A stretch of 54,667 nt of DNA from Arcobacter sp. LC1 (GCA_021378565.1 JAACJU010000002.1:143777-198443); one strand, 5' to 3'. Counted from the first letter of the stretch, positions 34,934-44,628 are shown. Notes: generated from the letters alone by a model not told the origin. Program-made: numbers and translations.

Positions 34934-36345
34934 TGCTAGCAAAGAAAGATTTGGAGCATAAAATGTTAGAGCAAAAAGATTTAGATTATTTTAAAAGTAT
35001 TCTAGGTAAAGAAAATGTAAAAGCAGATAAAGCGCACTTAATAGCTTTTTGCTATGACGCTACTAAAGAGAGATTTCTGCCTGAATGTGTGCTTTTTCCA
35101 AGAGATGAAGAAGATGTTTCAAAGATTTTAAAATACTGTAATAATGCCAAAATCACACTTGTGCCAAGAGGTGCAGGAACTGGGTTTACTGGCGGAGCTT
35201 TGCCTTCAAGCGGTGGCGTGGTGCTATCTTTGGAACGGCATATGAATAAATTGCTTGAAATTGATGAGCAAAATATGTTAGCTAGAGTGCAACCTGGTTT
35301 AGTAAACAAAGATTTTCAAAATGCGGTTGAGAAAATTGGGCTTTTTTATCCACCTGATCCTGCTAGTGAGGATTATTCTACACTTGGTGGAAATGTTAGT
35401 GAAAATGCAGGGGGAATGCGAGCTGCAAAATATGGAATTACTAAAGAGTATGTACTTGCTTTGCGTGCTGTACTTCCTAATGGAGATATAATTAGAGCGG
35501 GCAAAAAAACTATTAAAGATGTAGCAGGATATAATATCGCAGGAATTTTAATAGCAAGTGAGGGAAGTTTAGCTGTAATTACTGAGATAACTTTGAAGCT
35601 TATTCCAAAGCCAAAATACAAAAAAACTTATATGGGATTTTTTCCTGATGTAAAATCAGCTATGAATGCTGTGTTTAAATCTTTGGCATCTGGCGCTTCA
35701 CCAGTAGCTATGGAATTTTTAGATGCTTTGGTTGTAAGAGCTTTGCGAGAAAAACTAAATATTGATTTACCTAGTGATTGTGGCGCTGTTTTGATAGGTG
35801 ATGTTGATGGAAATTTGGAAGCTGAACTTAGATTTAGTCTTGATATTTTGGAAAAATCGTTCAAGGAAAATGGTGCAAGTGAGTTTAAGATTGCAAAAAA
35901 TGAAGAAGAATCTGCTAAGCTTTGGTTTGGACGAAAAAATGCTTCTCAATGCACTACGATGTATGGTTCAAAAAAATTAAATGAAGATATTTCAGTTCCA
36001 AGGTCAAAACTTCCTGAAGCACTAGAAGGCATTTACAAAATTTGTAAAAAATACGATTTAAAAGTGCCTTGTTTCGGTCATGCAGGAGATGGAAATATTC
36101 ATGTAAATGTGATGGTTGATAAAGAGAATAAAAAAGAGCTTGAAGATGGGCATAAGGCTATTGAGGAAATTTTTGCCTTTGTTATTAAACTTGAAGGAAC
36201 TTTAAGTGGGGAGCATGGTATTGGTTTATCAAAAGCTCCTTTTATGAAATTAGCCTTTAGTGAAGCTGAAATGACGCTTTTTAGGACTATCAAAAAAGCT
36301 TTTGATCCAAATAATATCTTGAACCCCCACAAAATGGGACTTTAG
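34933..36345 (+). CDS. glcD: FAD-linked glycolate/lactate oxidase subunit GlcD-like
   Basis: The 470-residue flavoprotein has the PCMH-type FAD-binding domain, with TLVPRGAGTGFTGGALPSSGG near residues 75-95 and YPPDPASEDYSTLGGNVSENAGG near 139-161. The FAD-oxidase C-terminal domain follows, with PCFGHAGDGNIHVNV and LSGEHGIGLSKAPFM. It probably oxidises glycolate or D-lactate and passes electrons to quinone; no GlcE or GlcF partner is next to it. Its ATG overlaps the previous stop (TAATG). A second ATG 30 bases on is possible. Confidence 0.9.
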   Translation: MLAKKDLEHKMLEQKDLDYFKSILGKENVKADKAHLIAFCYDATKERFLPECVLFPRDEEDVSKILKYCNNAKITLVPRGAGTGFTGGALPSSGGVVLSLERHMNKLLEIDEQNMLARVQPGLVNKDFQNAVEKIGLFYPPDPASEDYSTLGGNVSENAGGMRAAKYGITKEYVLALRAVLPNGDIIRAGKKTIKDVAGYNIAGILIASEGSLAVITEITLKLIPKPKYKKTYMGFFPDVKSAMNAVFKSLASGASPVAMEFLDALVVRALREKLNIDLPSDCGAVLIGDVDGNLEAELRFSLDILEKSFKENGASEFKIAKNEEESAKLWFGRKNASQCTTMYGSKKLNEDISVPRSKLPEALEGIYKICKKYDLKVPCFGHAGDGNIHVNVMVDKENKKELEDGHKAIEEIFAFVIKLEGTLSGEHGIGLSKAPFMKLAFSEAEMTLFRTIKKAFDPNNILNPHKMGL

Positions 36346-36354
36346 GTTAGAATT

Positions 36355-37128
36355 TTGTTTTATATTTTTAGATATTTTTATTATATTATAAAATCATTTT
36401 TTAGTGATGATACGACTTTTTATGCAGCAAGCCTTAGTTTTTTTACGATTTTCTCAATATTGCCTATTATGGCTTTAATTTTAGCAATTTTTTCAAACTT
36501 GCATTTTTTTGATCAATATTCAAATAAAATCTTAGCTTTTTTGCTTGACATTTTAAACCCCTCAAATTCAAATGAATTCTTAGCAATAGTAAAACACTTT
36601 TTATCAAATATCTCAAAACTAGGATATTTTGGCATAGGATATATAATCGTAGTATTTGCACTTTTTTTTAAAAACTACGAATATGTTGTAAATAAAATCC
36701 ATAAGACAAAAAGAAAAAGTATCTATTCATCTTTTATCTTTTATTTATTTTTCTTACTTTTCTTACTTTTTGCTATTGCTTTGTTTATTTTTTCTCAAGG
36801 ATTTTATAAGAGTTCTTTTTTAACTTTGTTAGCTTCTTTTGTGTTTTCATTTTGTATTATTTTTTCTTTATTTAAATTTTCTGTTAATAAAAAGATACCA
36901 AATAAAGCAGCATTTTTTTCAGCATTTATTACAACTTTAGTTTTAAGTTTTACAAAAAATTCATTTTATTATTATATTTATTACAACAAAACTTACGCTA
37001 CAATTTACGGCTCTTTTGCAACGTTATTTTTCTTTTTCTTTTGGATTTATGTTTCTTGGATAATTTTTCTTTATGGGGTTAAATTTTGTTATAAACTTGA
37101 TAAAACTGCCACAGAAGAAAATATTTAA
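36355..37128 (+). CDS. YihY/BrkB-family membrane protein
   Basis: The 257-residue protein has about six membrane helices and the family start FFSDDTTFYAASLSFFTIFSILPIMAL. The C-terminus holds YGSFATLFFFFFWIYVSWIIFLYG, which is the YihY/virulence factor BrkB pattern. Old annotations as ribonuclease BN are wrong for this family; function is unknown. The start is TTG at 36355, nine bases after glcD; the first in-frame ATG is at residue 39, which would cut off the first conserved part, so TTG is favoured. Confidence 0.85.
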   Translation: MFYIFRYFYYIIKSFFSDDTTFYAASLSFFTIFSILPIMALILAIFSNLHFFDQYSNKILAFLLDILNPSNSNEFLAIVKHFLSNISKLGYFGIGYIIVVFALFFKNYEYVVNKIHKTKRKSIYSSFIFYLFFLLFLLFAIALFIFSQGFYKSSFLTLLASFVFSFCIIFSLFKFSVNKKIPNKAAFFSAFITTLVLSFTKNSFYYYIYYNKTYATIYGSFATLFFFFFWIYVSWIIFLYGVKFCYKLDKTATEENI

Positions 37129-37209
37129 AAATAGTTTATAAAACTACTTTTAAAATAATAGATTTTTACTTAATTTTCTTATTAAAGGAAAATTTAATAC
37201 TTAATCTTG

Positions 37210-37215
37210 TAAAAT
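37210..37215 (+). promoter_or_regulatory. Candidate -10 box for the lipoprotein gene
   Basis: TAAAAT preceded by TTG lies 23 bases before the ATG at 37239 in the gap after yihY. It fits the local -10 pattern. Confidence 0.4.
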
Positions 37216-37238
37216 CCACCTTTAGACTAAGGAAAAAT

Positions 37239-37859
37239 ATGAATAAAATAATTAAAAATAAAGTTTTACAAATTCTATGTGTTGGTGCCTTGCTTGGCTT
37301 TTCTGCTTGTGGTAGTAGCTCAGATGATTCGGTACCACCATTATCTGCAAGTTTGATACAAGGTCATGTAATGGGAACTTTGAAGCTTACTTGGACTCCA
37401 CAGAATAATGTCCCTAGTGTTCCTATATTAAATGGAAAATTATCAAACGATTTAAATGATATTGAAAATATAGTAGTTGTTCCTATCAATTTTAATTTTA
37501 AAGATGCAAATTTGACTAAGATGCAAATTATAGGTTGGCCAGGAGATCAGAATATACTTCTTTCTAGTAGTTCAATAGAAATAAATGCCAAAGGCATAGA
37601 GCAAGAAACCGATTGCAAAACACAAAAACCGCAAGCTCCTAAAAACTTAGTCTATAGCTGTGTAAATGCCCTAGATATGAATCCAGCGCATGATATCAAA
37701 CCTTTAATACTTGATACTATGGGTTCATATGATGTTGTGTATATAACAAAAACATATGATCCTCTTTTAGGCATTATTAAAGTAAAAAAAATAAAAACCC
37801 TTTATACTATAGGAGCATATTATTACGCAGATCAAAAATGGGCTGGAATAGATGAGTAA
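37239..37859 (+). CDS. Putative lipoprotein of unknown function
   Basis: The 206-residue protein starts with a basic n-region, a hydrophobic core (residues 9-23) and GFSAC, giving a lipidated Cys24 followed by a Gly/Ser/Asp-rich linker. The mature part is predicted mostly beta, with one likely disulfide pair in the segment ETDCKTQKPQAPKNLVYSC. I do not recognise the family. It is flanked by its own promoter-like box and by a strong terminator, so it is a single-gene unit. Confidence 0.75.
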   Translation: MNKIIKNKVLQILCVGALLGFSACGSSSDDSVPPLSASLIQGHVMGTLKLTWTPQNNVPSVPILNGKLSNDLNDIENIVVVPINFNFKDANLTKMQIIGWPGDQNILLSSSSIEINAKGIEQETDCKTQKPQAPKNLVYSCVNALDMNPAHDIKPLILDTMGSYDVVYITKTYDPLLGIIKVKKIKTLYTIGAYYYADQKWAGIDE

Positions 37860-37902
37860 TAATATTTAATCTATAAACCTTTAAATATTACTCTAAAGGT
37901 TT

Positions 37903-37938
37903 AAAAAGTAAAGAAATATTTTTATTTCTTTACTTTTT
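37903..37938. terminator. Strong bidirectional terminator, 16-bp perfect stem
   Basis: The arm at 37903-37918 pairs perfectly with 37923-37938 around a TTTT loop, with A- and T-rich flanks on both sides. It lies between two convergent genes, and on the minus strand overlaps the stop codon of the helicase gene. A second hairpin, AAACCTTTA/TAAAGGTTT at 37875-37902, sits just before it. Confidence 0.85.
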
Positions 37939-39966
37939 AGCGATTAGTCCAGCTTCTTGTAAAAATATCGAAGGTACAAAGTCTTGCTTCTTTATTTTAT
38001 CATATTTTGCGTAGCTAAGGTAAAGTTCATCCTTAGCTCTTGTAACTCCCACATAAAATAATCTTCGCTCTTCTTCTAAGCTTCCACCCTTGCTTATTAA
38101 TTTTAGATTTGGAAAACGTCCTTGCATAATATCTATGATATAAACTTCTTTAAATTCTAGTCCCTTAGAAGCATGAATACTTAAAAGATTTACTCCTTTT
38201 GTGCCACTAAGTTCAGAGCCTCCTAAAATCATAGAATTTAAAAATTTATTCAAATCAGTATAATGCTTTGATAAATTTTGGAGCAAAACCACTTTGGCAG
38301 ATATTCTGCTTTGTGCAAGTTCTAGAGCATTTGGATTTATACTTCCATCTTTTTGTGTGGCTCTTTTTGTACAAAGTTGTTTTAAAATATCATTAAAAAT
38401 ATCACTTGTTGAAATATGTTTTATTATCGAACTTGGATTTTTTAACTTCTTTAAATCTTGGAATAAAAGATAAAAATCATAAAAATATTTTGCACCTTTT
38501 GGATTTAATTTTGGATGTTTTATGACAGGATTTGCTAAGAATTTTTCTTCAAAATTTAGTCCTTTAAATTTAGAAACTGAACCAAGTTCTAAAAAATCAT
38601 CAAAAAGCCCTAGTTGTATATTTCTTTGTCTTGTTTTTTCATAAGGATTTTTTATATCTTTATTTGGGTTTAAAAGTCCTTGTAATAAATCTCCATTTCC
38701 TAGCTTAATAAGTGCGTCAAATATATCTTTTGCACTTGCTTTTCCTATGCCATTGCCATATTCAATTATAGAAATAAAAGCCATCATGTCATTGTGATTT
38801 AGGATTAAAGTCAAGCTATTTAAAAAAAACTTTACCTCTAAAGAGTCAAAAAAACTCATTCCACCTTTTCGGTTTGAAGGAATATCATATTCTCTTAAAT
38901 TTGCTTCTATGCCATCAGCTGAAGCATTATTTCTATAAATTACTGCTATTTGCTCATGCTCATTTTTTGAGTTTGATATTTGCTCACTTAAATATTGATA
39001 TTGCGTAAATAACTCATCAAAAACAAGTAATTTAGGAGGCATGCCTTTTTCTTCTCGCATAACTTCAAGATTTTTTTCATAAATTCTTTCATTATTTTCG
39101 ATAACTTTAGAAGCTAAATCTAAGATTGGACTTAAAGAGCGATAATTTTTTCTAAGGGTAAAAACTTTTGCACTCGGATATCTTTTTGCAAAAGTGCTTA
39201 TTATTGAAATATCTGAGCCATTAAAAGCGTAAATTGATTGGTCATAATCACCTACACAAAATAGTGATTTTGGTGAAAAAGCATCTAGAAGTTTACCTTG
39301 TAAGGGATTTGTATCTTGGTATTCATCAACCAAAATTTCTTTAAAATCAAAATGGTTAGTTTTTAAATTCTCTAACATCAAAACAAGTAAATCATCAAAA
39401 TTGACATAACCATATTGTTTTTTTAGCTCATTAAATTCTTCAAAAACATCTTCATAAATTTCACAATAAAATTCTTGTGATTCATTTTTTTCACAAAGCC
39501 AAGTTGTAAAACTTTCTTCTTGTTTGGTGTTTAAATATAAAGAATATGAATCATACAAATACGAGCCATCATAGGGTTTGCTTCTTTCATCACGATTTAA
39601 AAAAACTCTTTTTTCATAAATTGATTTGAAAAGTGTTTTAAGCTCACTTGGTTGCTTAAGCATAATTTTTTTATCAAGGCTTTTTAATAGTTTATAAGAA
39701 ATGCTATGAAAAGTACCAGCTTGAATATTTTTTGCAACTTTGTCATCAAAAATACTAGCAATTCGGCTTAGCATTTCACTCGCTGCTTTATTTGTAAAAG
39801 TAAGTAGTAAGATTTCTTTTGGGTCAATATTTTGTTTTAATAAATGTGCAATTCTAGCGACAATTGTAGAAGTTTTTCCAGTACCTGCACTTGCAATTAT
39901 TAAATTATATCCAAGCGGGCAAGTTGCTGCTTTTTGTTGCTCTTCGTTTAGGTTTAAAGACGCCAT
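37930..39966 (-). CDS. UvrD/PcrA/Rep-family DNA helicase
   Basis: The 678-residue superfamily 1A helicase unwinds DNA 3' to 5' in repair or replication restart. Motifs are seen in order: Q-motif LNEEQQKAA, Walker A ASAGTGKTST (about 26-35), LLLTFTNKAASEM, Walker B ILVDEYQDTNPLQ, GDYDQSIYAFNGS, TLRKNYRS, and near the end LLSIHASKGLEFKEVYI and EERRLFYVGVTRAK. The C-terminal extension of UvrD is short. Whether it is UvrD, PcrA or Rep cannot be settled by eye. It overlaps cvfB by one base. Confidence 0.92.
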   Translation of the reverse strand: MASLNLNEEQQKAATCPLGYNLIIASAGTGKTSTIVARIAHLLKQNIDPKEILLLTFTNKAASEMLSRIASIFDDKVAKNIQAGTFHSISYKLLKSLDKKIMLKQPSELKTLFKSIYEKRVFLNRDERSKPYDGSYLYDSYSLYLNTKQEESFTTWLCEKNESQEFYCEIYEDVFEEFNELKKQYGYVNFDDLLVLMLENLKTNHFDFKEILVDEYQDTNPLQGKLLDAFSPKSLFCVGDYDQSIYAFNGSDISIISTFAKRYPSAKVFTLRKNYRSLSPILDLASKVIENNERIYEKNLEVMREEKGMPPKLLVFDELFTQYQYLSEQISNSKNEHEQIAVIYRNNASADGIEANLREYDIPSNRKGGMSFFDSLEVKFFLNSLTLILNHNDMMAFISIIEYGNGIGKASAKDIFDALIKLGNGDLLQGLLNPNKDIKNPYEKTRQRNIQLGLFDDFLELGSVSKFKGLNFEEKFLANPVIKHPKLNPKGAKYFYDFYLLFQDLKKLKNPSSIIKHISTSDIFNDILKQLCTKRATQKDGSINPNALELAQSRISAKVVLLQNLSKHYTDLNKFLNSMILGGSELSGTKGVNLLSIHASKGLEFKEVYIIDIMQGRFPNLKLISKGGSLEEERRLFYVGVTRAKDELYLSYAKYDKIKKQDFVPSIFLQEAGLIAKK

Positions 39967-40820
39967 TAATTTTCTTTGTTTTTCAAACTAAGTTTGCTAC
40001 CATCTAAGCAAATTTTATTTTGTTCTAGTAAAGTAGTAAGTGTTTTTTTAAAAGCTTTTTTGCTGAGATTAAAAGTATTTTTTATATCTTCTGGTTTTGA
40101 TTTATAGCAAAAGTCTATTTTTCCATCATGGCGCTTTAAAACATTTAAAATTTGTTCGCAGTCTTTATCTCCAGCTTTTTGCCCAATTTCTCTAAGATTT
40201 AAATCTATCTTTTTATCAGGGCTAATAAATTTTATAAAAGCTTTTGTTTTTGTGCCTATTTGAATATCTTGAAAAATTTCATTATGAAAAATCATACCTT
40301 CAAAAGAATTATTTATTATGCACTTGAAGCCCATGGGTGTTTTGGCAAAAACCAAGATAGATACTTCATCGTTTTCCTCTAGGGTGCAATCTTGATTATG
40401 TAAAAAACTTGTGATTTTTTCAACACCTATAAGCCTCTCACTTTTTTCATCTATAACTATCCTTACTATTCTAAATTCATCTAATCTAAAAGGTCTTTTT
40501 TGTCTATTTTTTGGAACAAGTAAATCTTTTTCTAATCCAATATCAACAAAAGCCCCAAAATTTTCTATACTTACAACTTGTGCGTAGATAAATTCATTTA
40601 CAAAAGCCTTTGGGAAAACATTTGTAGCGATTAACCTATCTTCTGAGTCAGTATACACAAAAACTTCAAGCTCATCTCCAAGTTGGGCATTCTTTGGACA
40701 AAATTTCTTAGGCAGTAAAATGGCTTCTTCATCTTCTCTTCCGCTTAGAAAAAATCCATGAGGGGAGTCTCTAAGAATTTGCAGAGTATTTAGCTCGCCA
40801 AGTTTTATATCATCATTCAA
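39966..40820 (-). CDS. CvfB/YitL-like S1-domain RNA-binding protein
   Basis: The 284-residue protein has tandem S1-type OB folds, seen best at GFFLSGREDEEAILLPKKFCP (about 22-42) and VVSIENFGAFVDIGLEKDLLVPK (81-103), and a C-terminal winged-helix-like part (EDIKNTFNLSKKAFKKTLTTLLEQNKICL). This is the CvfB plan; such proteins bind RNA and affect virulence gene expression in Gram-positives. It starts a two-gene run with the helicase. Confidence 0.85.
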   Translation of the reverse strand: MNDDIKLGELNTLQILRDSPHGFFLSGREDEEAILLPKKFCPKNAQLGDELEVFVYTDSEDRLIATNVFPKAFVNEFIYAQVVSIENFGAFVDIGLEKDLLVPKNRQKRPFRLDEFRIVRIVIDEKSERLIGVEKITSFLHNQDCTLEENDEVSILVFAKTPMGFKCIINNSFEGMIFHNEIFQDIQIGTKTKAFIKFISPDKKIDLNLREIGQKAGDKDCEQILNVLKRHDGKIDFCYKSKPEDIKNTFNLSKKAFKKTLTTLLEQNKICLDGSKLSLKNKEN

Positions 40821-40909
40821 TCTATGTCCTTTTGCCTTGTCCGTTTGAGTGTAGATTATAGCATAAAAACATCTCGAAAAAGTATATTTAGGATACGGAT
40901 TTTAAGTGC

Positions 40910-40915
40910 TAAAAT
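40910..40915 (+). promoter_or_regulatory. Extended -10 box for galE-galU
   Basis: TGCTAAAAT ends 48 bases before the galE ATG in the divergent region with cvfB. It matches the extended -10 pattern used in this window. Confidence 0.45.
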
Positions 40916-40963
40916 GTTAAAATACGCTTAGAAACACAGCTAAAAAAATAGTTAAGGGACTAG

Positions 40964-42019
40964 ATGAAAATACTAATAACAGGTGGGGCTGGCTACATTG
41001 GTTCTCACGTCGCAAAACAGATTTTAGAAAAAACAAAAGATGAATTAGTGATTTTAGACAACCTAAGCACAGGTAGCGAAAAAACACTAAAAAGCTTAAA
41101 AAAAATAAGAGATTTTGAGTTTATAAAACTTGATTTGAGCGAATTTTCAAAAGTAAAAGAGCTGATTAAAAATGCTTATTTTGACGCAATTATACATTTT
41201 GCTGCTAGTATAGTAGTTCCAGAATCAGTTGAAAATCCTATAAAATATTATATGAATAATACTGTAAATACTAGCAATTTGATAAAATATGCTGAAAAAT
41301 TTAAGGTTAAAAAATTTATTTTTAGCTCCACAGCAGCAGTTTATGGAGAGCCAAGTGAAGTTCCTAAAGTTGGAATAAGTGAAGATTTTATTACAAAACC
41401 TATCAATCCATACGGGCAAAGCAAGCTAATGAGCGAGCAAATTTTACAAGACGTATCAAAAGCAAGTGAAAATCTTAAATTTGTTATTTTTAGATATTTT
41501 AATGTTGCAGGTGCTGACGCATTTTATGAAGATGGTAATATACTAAGTCCTAGAATTGGGCAAAGCTTTCCAAGCGCTACACATTTAATAAAAATAGCTA
41601 GTGAATGTGCTATAAATGCAAGAAAGAAAATGTATATTTTTGGAGATTCTTATCCAACAAAAGATGGGACTTGCGTAAGGGATTATATTCATGTTGATGA
41701 TTTAAGTACAGCGCATATTCAAGCTCTTAAATATCTTGAGTTAAATCCAAGCGATATTTTTAATATTGGTTACGCACGAGGATTTTCTGTAAAAGAAGTA
41801 ATCAAAGAAGTTAAAAAAATATCAAAAAATGATTTTAAGGTGGAGCTTGCACCTCCAAGAGCTGGTGACCCTGCTTTTTTGATAGCTAATAATACAAAAA
41901 TAAAAGAAAAAATGTCTTGGGTGCCAAAACATGATAATTTAGAGCAAATTTGCAAAAGTGCCCTTGCTTGGGAAGAGGTGCTAAAAAAAGAAAAATCAAA
42001 TAATTCTAAGGCTAAATAA
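40964..42019 (+). CDS. galE: UDP-glucose 4-epimerase
   Basis: GalE interconverts UDP-glucose and UDP-galactose (or the GlcNAc/GalNAc pair) for surface polysaccharide. The 351-residue protein has the NAD motif GGAGYIGSH (7-15), the catalytic STAAVYG and YGQSK (Tyr-x3-Lys), and RYFNVAGA and CVRDYIHVDDL. Its TAATG overlap with galU shows that the two are co-translated, a logical pair because GalU makes the UDP-glucose that GalE uses. Confidence 0.93.
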   Translation: MKILITGGAGYIGSHVAKQILEKTKDELVILDNLSTGSEKTLKSLKKIRDFEFIKLDLSEFSKVKELIKNAYFDAIIHFAASIVVPESVENPIKYYMNNTVNTSNLIKYAEKFKVKKFIFSSTAAVYGEPSEVPKVGISEDFITKPINPYGQSKLMSEQILQDVSKASENLKFVIFRYFNVAGADAFYEDGNILSPRIGQSFPSATHLIKIASECAINARKKMYIFGDSYPTKDGTCVRDYIHVDDLSTAHIQALKYLELNPSDIFNIGYARGFSVKEVIKEVKKISKNDFKVELAPPRAGDPAFLIANNTKIKEKMSWVPKHDNLEQICKSALAWEEVLKKEKSNNSKAK

Positions 42020-42858
42020 TGAAAACCAAAAAACTAAGAAAATGCTTATTTCCAGCAGCTGGTTATGGTACTAGATTTTTACCAGCAACCAAAGCGATGC
42101 CTAAAGAAATGCTACCAGTTTTAACTAAGCCGCTTATTCAGTACGGAGTTGAAGAAGCGCTTGAAGCTGATTTTAAAACTATGGCAATAGTTACAGGGAG
42201 AGGTAAAAGAGCTATTGAAGACCATTTTGATATTTCTTATGAATTAGAGCATCAAATAAAAGGAAGTAACAAAGAAAATTTACTTAACAATATAAGAGAT
42301 ATTATTGGTAAATGTACTTTTTCATATACTAGGCAAGTTCAAATGAAAGGACTTGGGCATGCTATTTTGTGCGGTGAGACTTTAATTGGAGATGAGCCTT
42401 TTGCTGTACTTTTGGCTGATGACTTATGCGATAATTTGGAAGGCAAGGGAGTTTTGAGTCAAATGCTTGAGCTTTATTACAAATATTCTTGCTCAATTGT
42501 GGCTATTGAAGAAGTTCCAAAAGAAGATACAAATAGATACGGAGTAATCTCAGGCGAACAGATTGAGGAGGGTATTTATGTTATCAAAGATATGGTTGAA
42601 AAGCCAGAGCCAAAAGATGCACCTAGCAATCTAGCAATTATTGGAAGATATATTTTGACTCCTGATATTTTTGATTATATTAAAGATACAAAAGCAGGCA
42701 AGGGTGGTGAGATTCAAATAACAGATGCACTGCTAAGCCAAGCAAAAGAAAAAATGGTTTTGGGTTTTAAATTTGAGGGAAAAAGATTTGATTGTGGAAG
42801 TGTTGACGGTTTTGTAGAAGCTACAAATTATTTTTATAATAAATCGCATAAGAAGTAA
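42019..42858 (+). CDS. galU: UTP-glucose-1-phosphate uridylyltransferase
   Basis: GalU makes UDP-glucose from UTP and glucose 1-phosphate. The 279-residue protein has LFPAAGYGTRFLPATKAMPK at the start, VLLADDLCDN, ISYELEHQIKGSNKE-like DEFE region, YVIKDMVEKPEPKDAPSNLAIIGRY, and GKGGEIQITDAL, all in the family order. It overlaps galE by one base. Confidence 0.96.
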   Translation: MKTKKLRKCLFPAAGYGTRFLPATKAMPKEMLPVLTKPLIQYGVEEALEADFKTMAIVTGRGKRAIEDHFDISYELEHQIKGSNKENLLNNIRDIIGKCTFSYTRQVQMKGLGHAILCGETLIGDEPFAVLLADDLCDNLEGKGVLSQMLELYYKYSCSIVAIEEVPKEDTNRYGVISGEQIEEGIYVIKDMVEKPEPKDAPSNLAIIGRYILTPDIFDYIKDTKAGKGGEIQITDALLSQAKEKMVLGFKFEGKRFDCGSVDGFVEATNYFYNKSHKK

Positions 42859-42903
42859 TCTTAGAGATTTTTAAAATTTTGCTTGTGAAATTTTGCTTGA
42901 GAG

Positions 42904-43712
42904 CTAATCTTTTCTAATATGCAAAAAAGAAGCAAATTTTGGTTTATTGTTTTTGCTAAAACCTAGATATTTAAAGGTAACAATATCATTTATTTTAGGT
43001 GGATTTTCTCTTGTATTTTTGTTAAATCCTGAGCCTAGAGAAAATATTACTCCATTTTTTAAACGAAGTTTTAGGCTTGATAATAAATTTGTTTTTTTGT
43101 TTAGTTTAATTGCAATAACTGTGCCTTCCATATCTCTTGCTTGTTTTAGCTTTAAAATATTTTTACTTCTACCTGTAAAATAAAGCAAGTGAGGATTTTT
43201 TAAAACTACCCCTTCACCATTTTTTGCTACTATGCTTTTAAGAACTTAGCTAGATTTGCTTTAGAAATAAAAGGTTTTTGTGGAATTATTCTTATGTATT
43301 TATTTGGGTGAAGTTTTAGCCAAGTTCTTAGCTTATTTAGTCTTTGGTAAAAATCGCCCTTTGCATCAGGTACTTCAAAAATATTATAAGTGATTTTATT
43401 CCAATCTTCACTAGGGTGCTTGTCCATAACTATGGATTGAATAGTTTCAAAATCATGCCGTTTAGTCCAAAGTTCGCCATCAAGTTTAAAAGAAGGAAAG
43501 CCTTTTAGAAACCATTTAGGTGCGTGTAAGATTTTGCCTTTTCTGGTTTCTAAAATTTTGCCATCATAATATCCTCTTATTCCATCAAGTTTTTCACTTA
43601 TTAGCCAAGTTTTAGTGTCTATGCTTGACTTGTATATTTTTGGTCTTTGTAAGTTAAGAGCAAAAGAATTTATAAAGATTAAAGAAATTATAAATATTAA
43701 TTTTATTATCAT
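42904..43712 (-). pseudogene. Periplasmic ATP-dependent DNA ligase (LigE-like), frameshifted
   Basis: The first frame (43712-43230, 160 codons) has a signal peptide and the ligase adenylation motifs: ISEKLDGIRGY with Lys41, and FKLDGELW. It stops at TAG just after KFLKA. The next frame then continues as SIVAKNGEGVVLKNP (motif IV) and LKLKQARDMEG (motif V) and the OB domain (IFSLGSGFNKNTRENPP) to a stop at 42904. Adding one A to the short A-run read from forward-strand 43236-43239 restores a single frame of about 270 residues. As given, the product lacks motifs IV and V and should be inactive. A sequencing error or frameshifting during translation are alternatives. Confidence 0.85.
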
Positions 43713-43843
43713 AGCAATATCTTAGCATAAAGTTTTAAATTTAGCAATATTTTAGCGAAATTTAGTATTTTTTAAAAAGTAAGCTTTAGCACTTCTGATT
43801 TAATAATTTTATGTTAACATTATATCTTTAAAAGGGGTAAGCT

Positions 43844-44521
43844 ATGGATATACTTGAAGAATTAAAAAGCCTTTCTGATGAAAACTATAAAAAATTTGTT
43901 TTAAAAATAAATCCTACAAAATATGAAATTTTAGGGATTAGAATGCCTGTATTAAAACAGTTTGCTAAAAAAATTATTAAAGAATCACCATATGAGTTTT
44001 TGGCTCTAGACAAAGAAGGTATCTGTGAAATGATTATGCTAGAAGGCTTAGTTATTTCATCCCTTAAAACTCCATTCTCTAATCTTATTTTATATACTGA
44101 AAATTATATGAAAAAGATTGACAATTGGGGACAAGTGGATTCTTTTGTAATTAACTTCAAGGGTATCAAAAAAGAAAAGGAACTTGTATTCACTAGCTTA
44201 AAAATTTGGTTAAATTCAAAAGAAGAGTTTGTTGTTAGGACTGCTCTTGTTATGCTTCTTTGCTATTATATAAATAAAGAGTACCTTCAAAAGATATTTG
44301 ATATTTCTAATAAAATAGCCCATAAGGGGTATTACGTTTTTATGACTAATGCTTGGCTTATTTCTGTGTGTATGGCTAAATTTCCAGAAGAAACTATCGT
44401 ATTTTTAAAGGATAATCAATTAGATAAAATTACTCACAATAAGTCTATTTTAAAATCACACGAAAGTAGCAGGGTTAGTGAAAATCATAAGATACTTTTG
44501 CAAACTTTAAAAAGATTATAA
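43844..44521 (+). CDS. AlkD-like DNA alkylation repair protein
   Basis: The 225-residue all-helical HEAT-like protein matches the DNA alkylation repair (AlkD) family: YEILGIRMPVLKQFAKKI, IDNWGQVDSF with the Trp and Asp of the AlkD catalytic cleft, EEFVVRTALVMLLCYYI and HESSRVSENHKILL-like end. AlkD excises bulky or cationic alkyl-purines. A purine-rich AAAAGGGG precedes the ATG. It is a single gene between the broken ligase and valS. Confidence 0.85.
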   Translation: MDILEELKSLSDENYKKFVLKINPTKYEILGIRMPVLKQFAKKIIKESPYEFLALDKEGICEMIMLEGLVISSLKTPFSNLILYTENYMKKIDNWGQVDSFVINFKGIKKEKELVFTSLKIWLNSKEEFVVRTALVMLLCYYINKEYLQKIFDISNKIAHKGYYVFMTNAWLISVCMAKFPEETIVFLKDNQLDKITHNKSILKSHESSRVSENHKILLQTLKRL

Positions 44522-44593
44522 CTTTAAATATTTTTTTAAACTATTTAGATGCATATGGTTTAGCGATTTTTTTTGCAATAAGTTAGTTTTTGA

Positions 44594-44599
44594 TATAAT
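44594..44599 (+). promoter_or_regulatory. -10 box for valS
   Basis: TATAAT, preceded by TTTTTGA, lies 29 bases before the valS start. It is the clear promoter element between the AlkD-like gene and valS. Confidence 0.55.
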
Positions 44600-44628
44600 G
44601 CGAGCTTATATGATACTTAGGATTTTAA

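Noticed and set aside
36355-37128. Ribonuclease BN
   Set aside because: This is an old mis-annotation of the YihY membrane family; the protein has no nuclease motifs.
42874-42899. Two copies of AAATTTTGCTTG, possible start of a repeat array
   Set aside because: Only two copies 14 bases apart in a short gap after galU; no array, no spacers of CRISPR type.
43230-43240. Programmed -1 ribosomal frameshift in the ligase gene
   Set aside because: The A-run is only four bases in the message and the preceding codons do not form a standard slippery heptamer, so mutation or sequencing error is more likely; not excluded.
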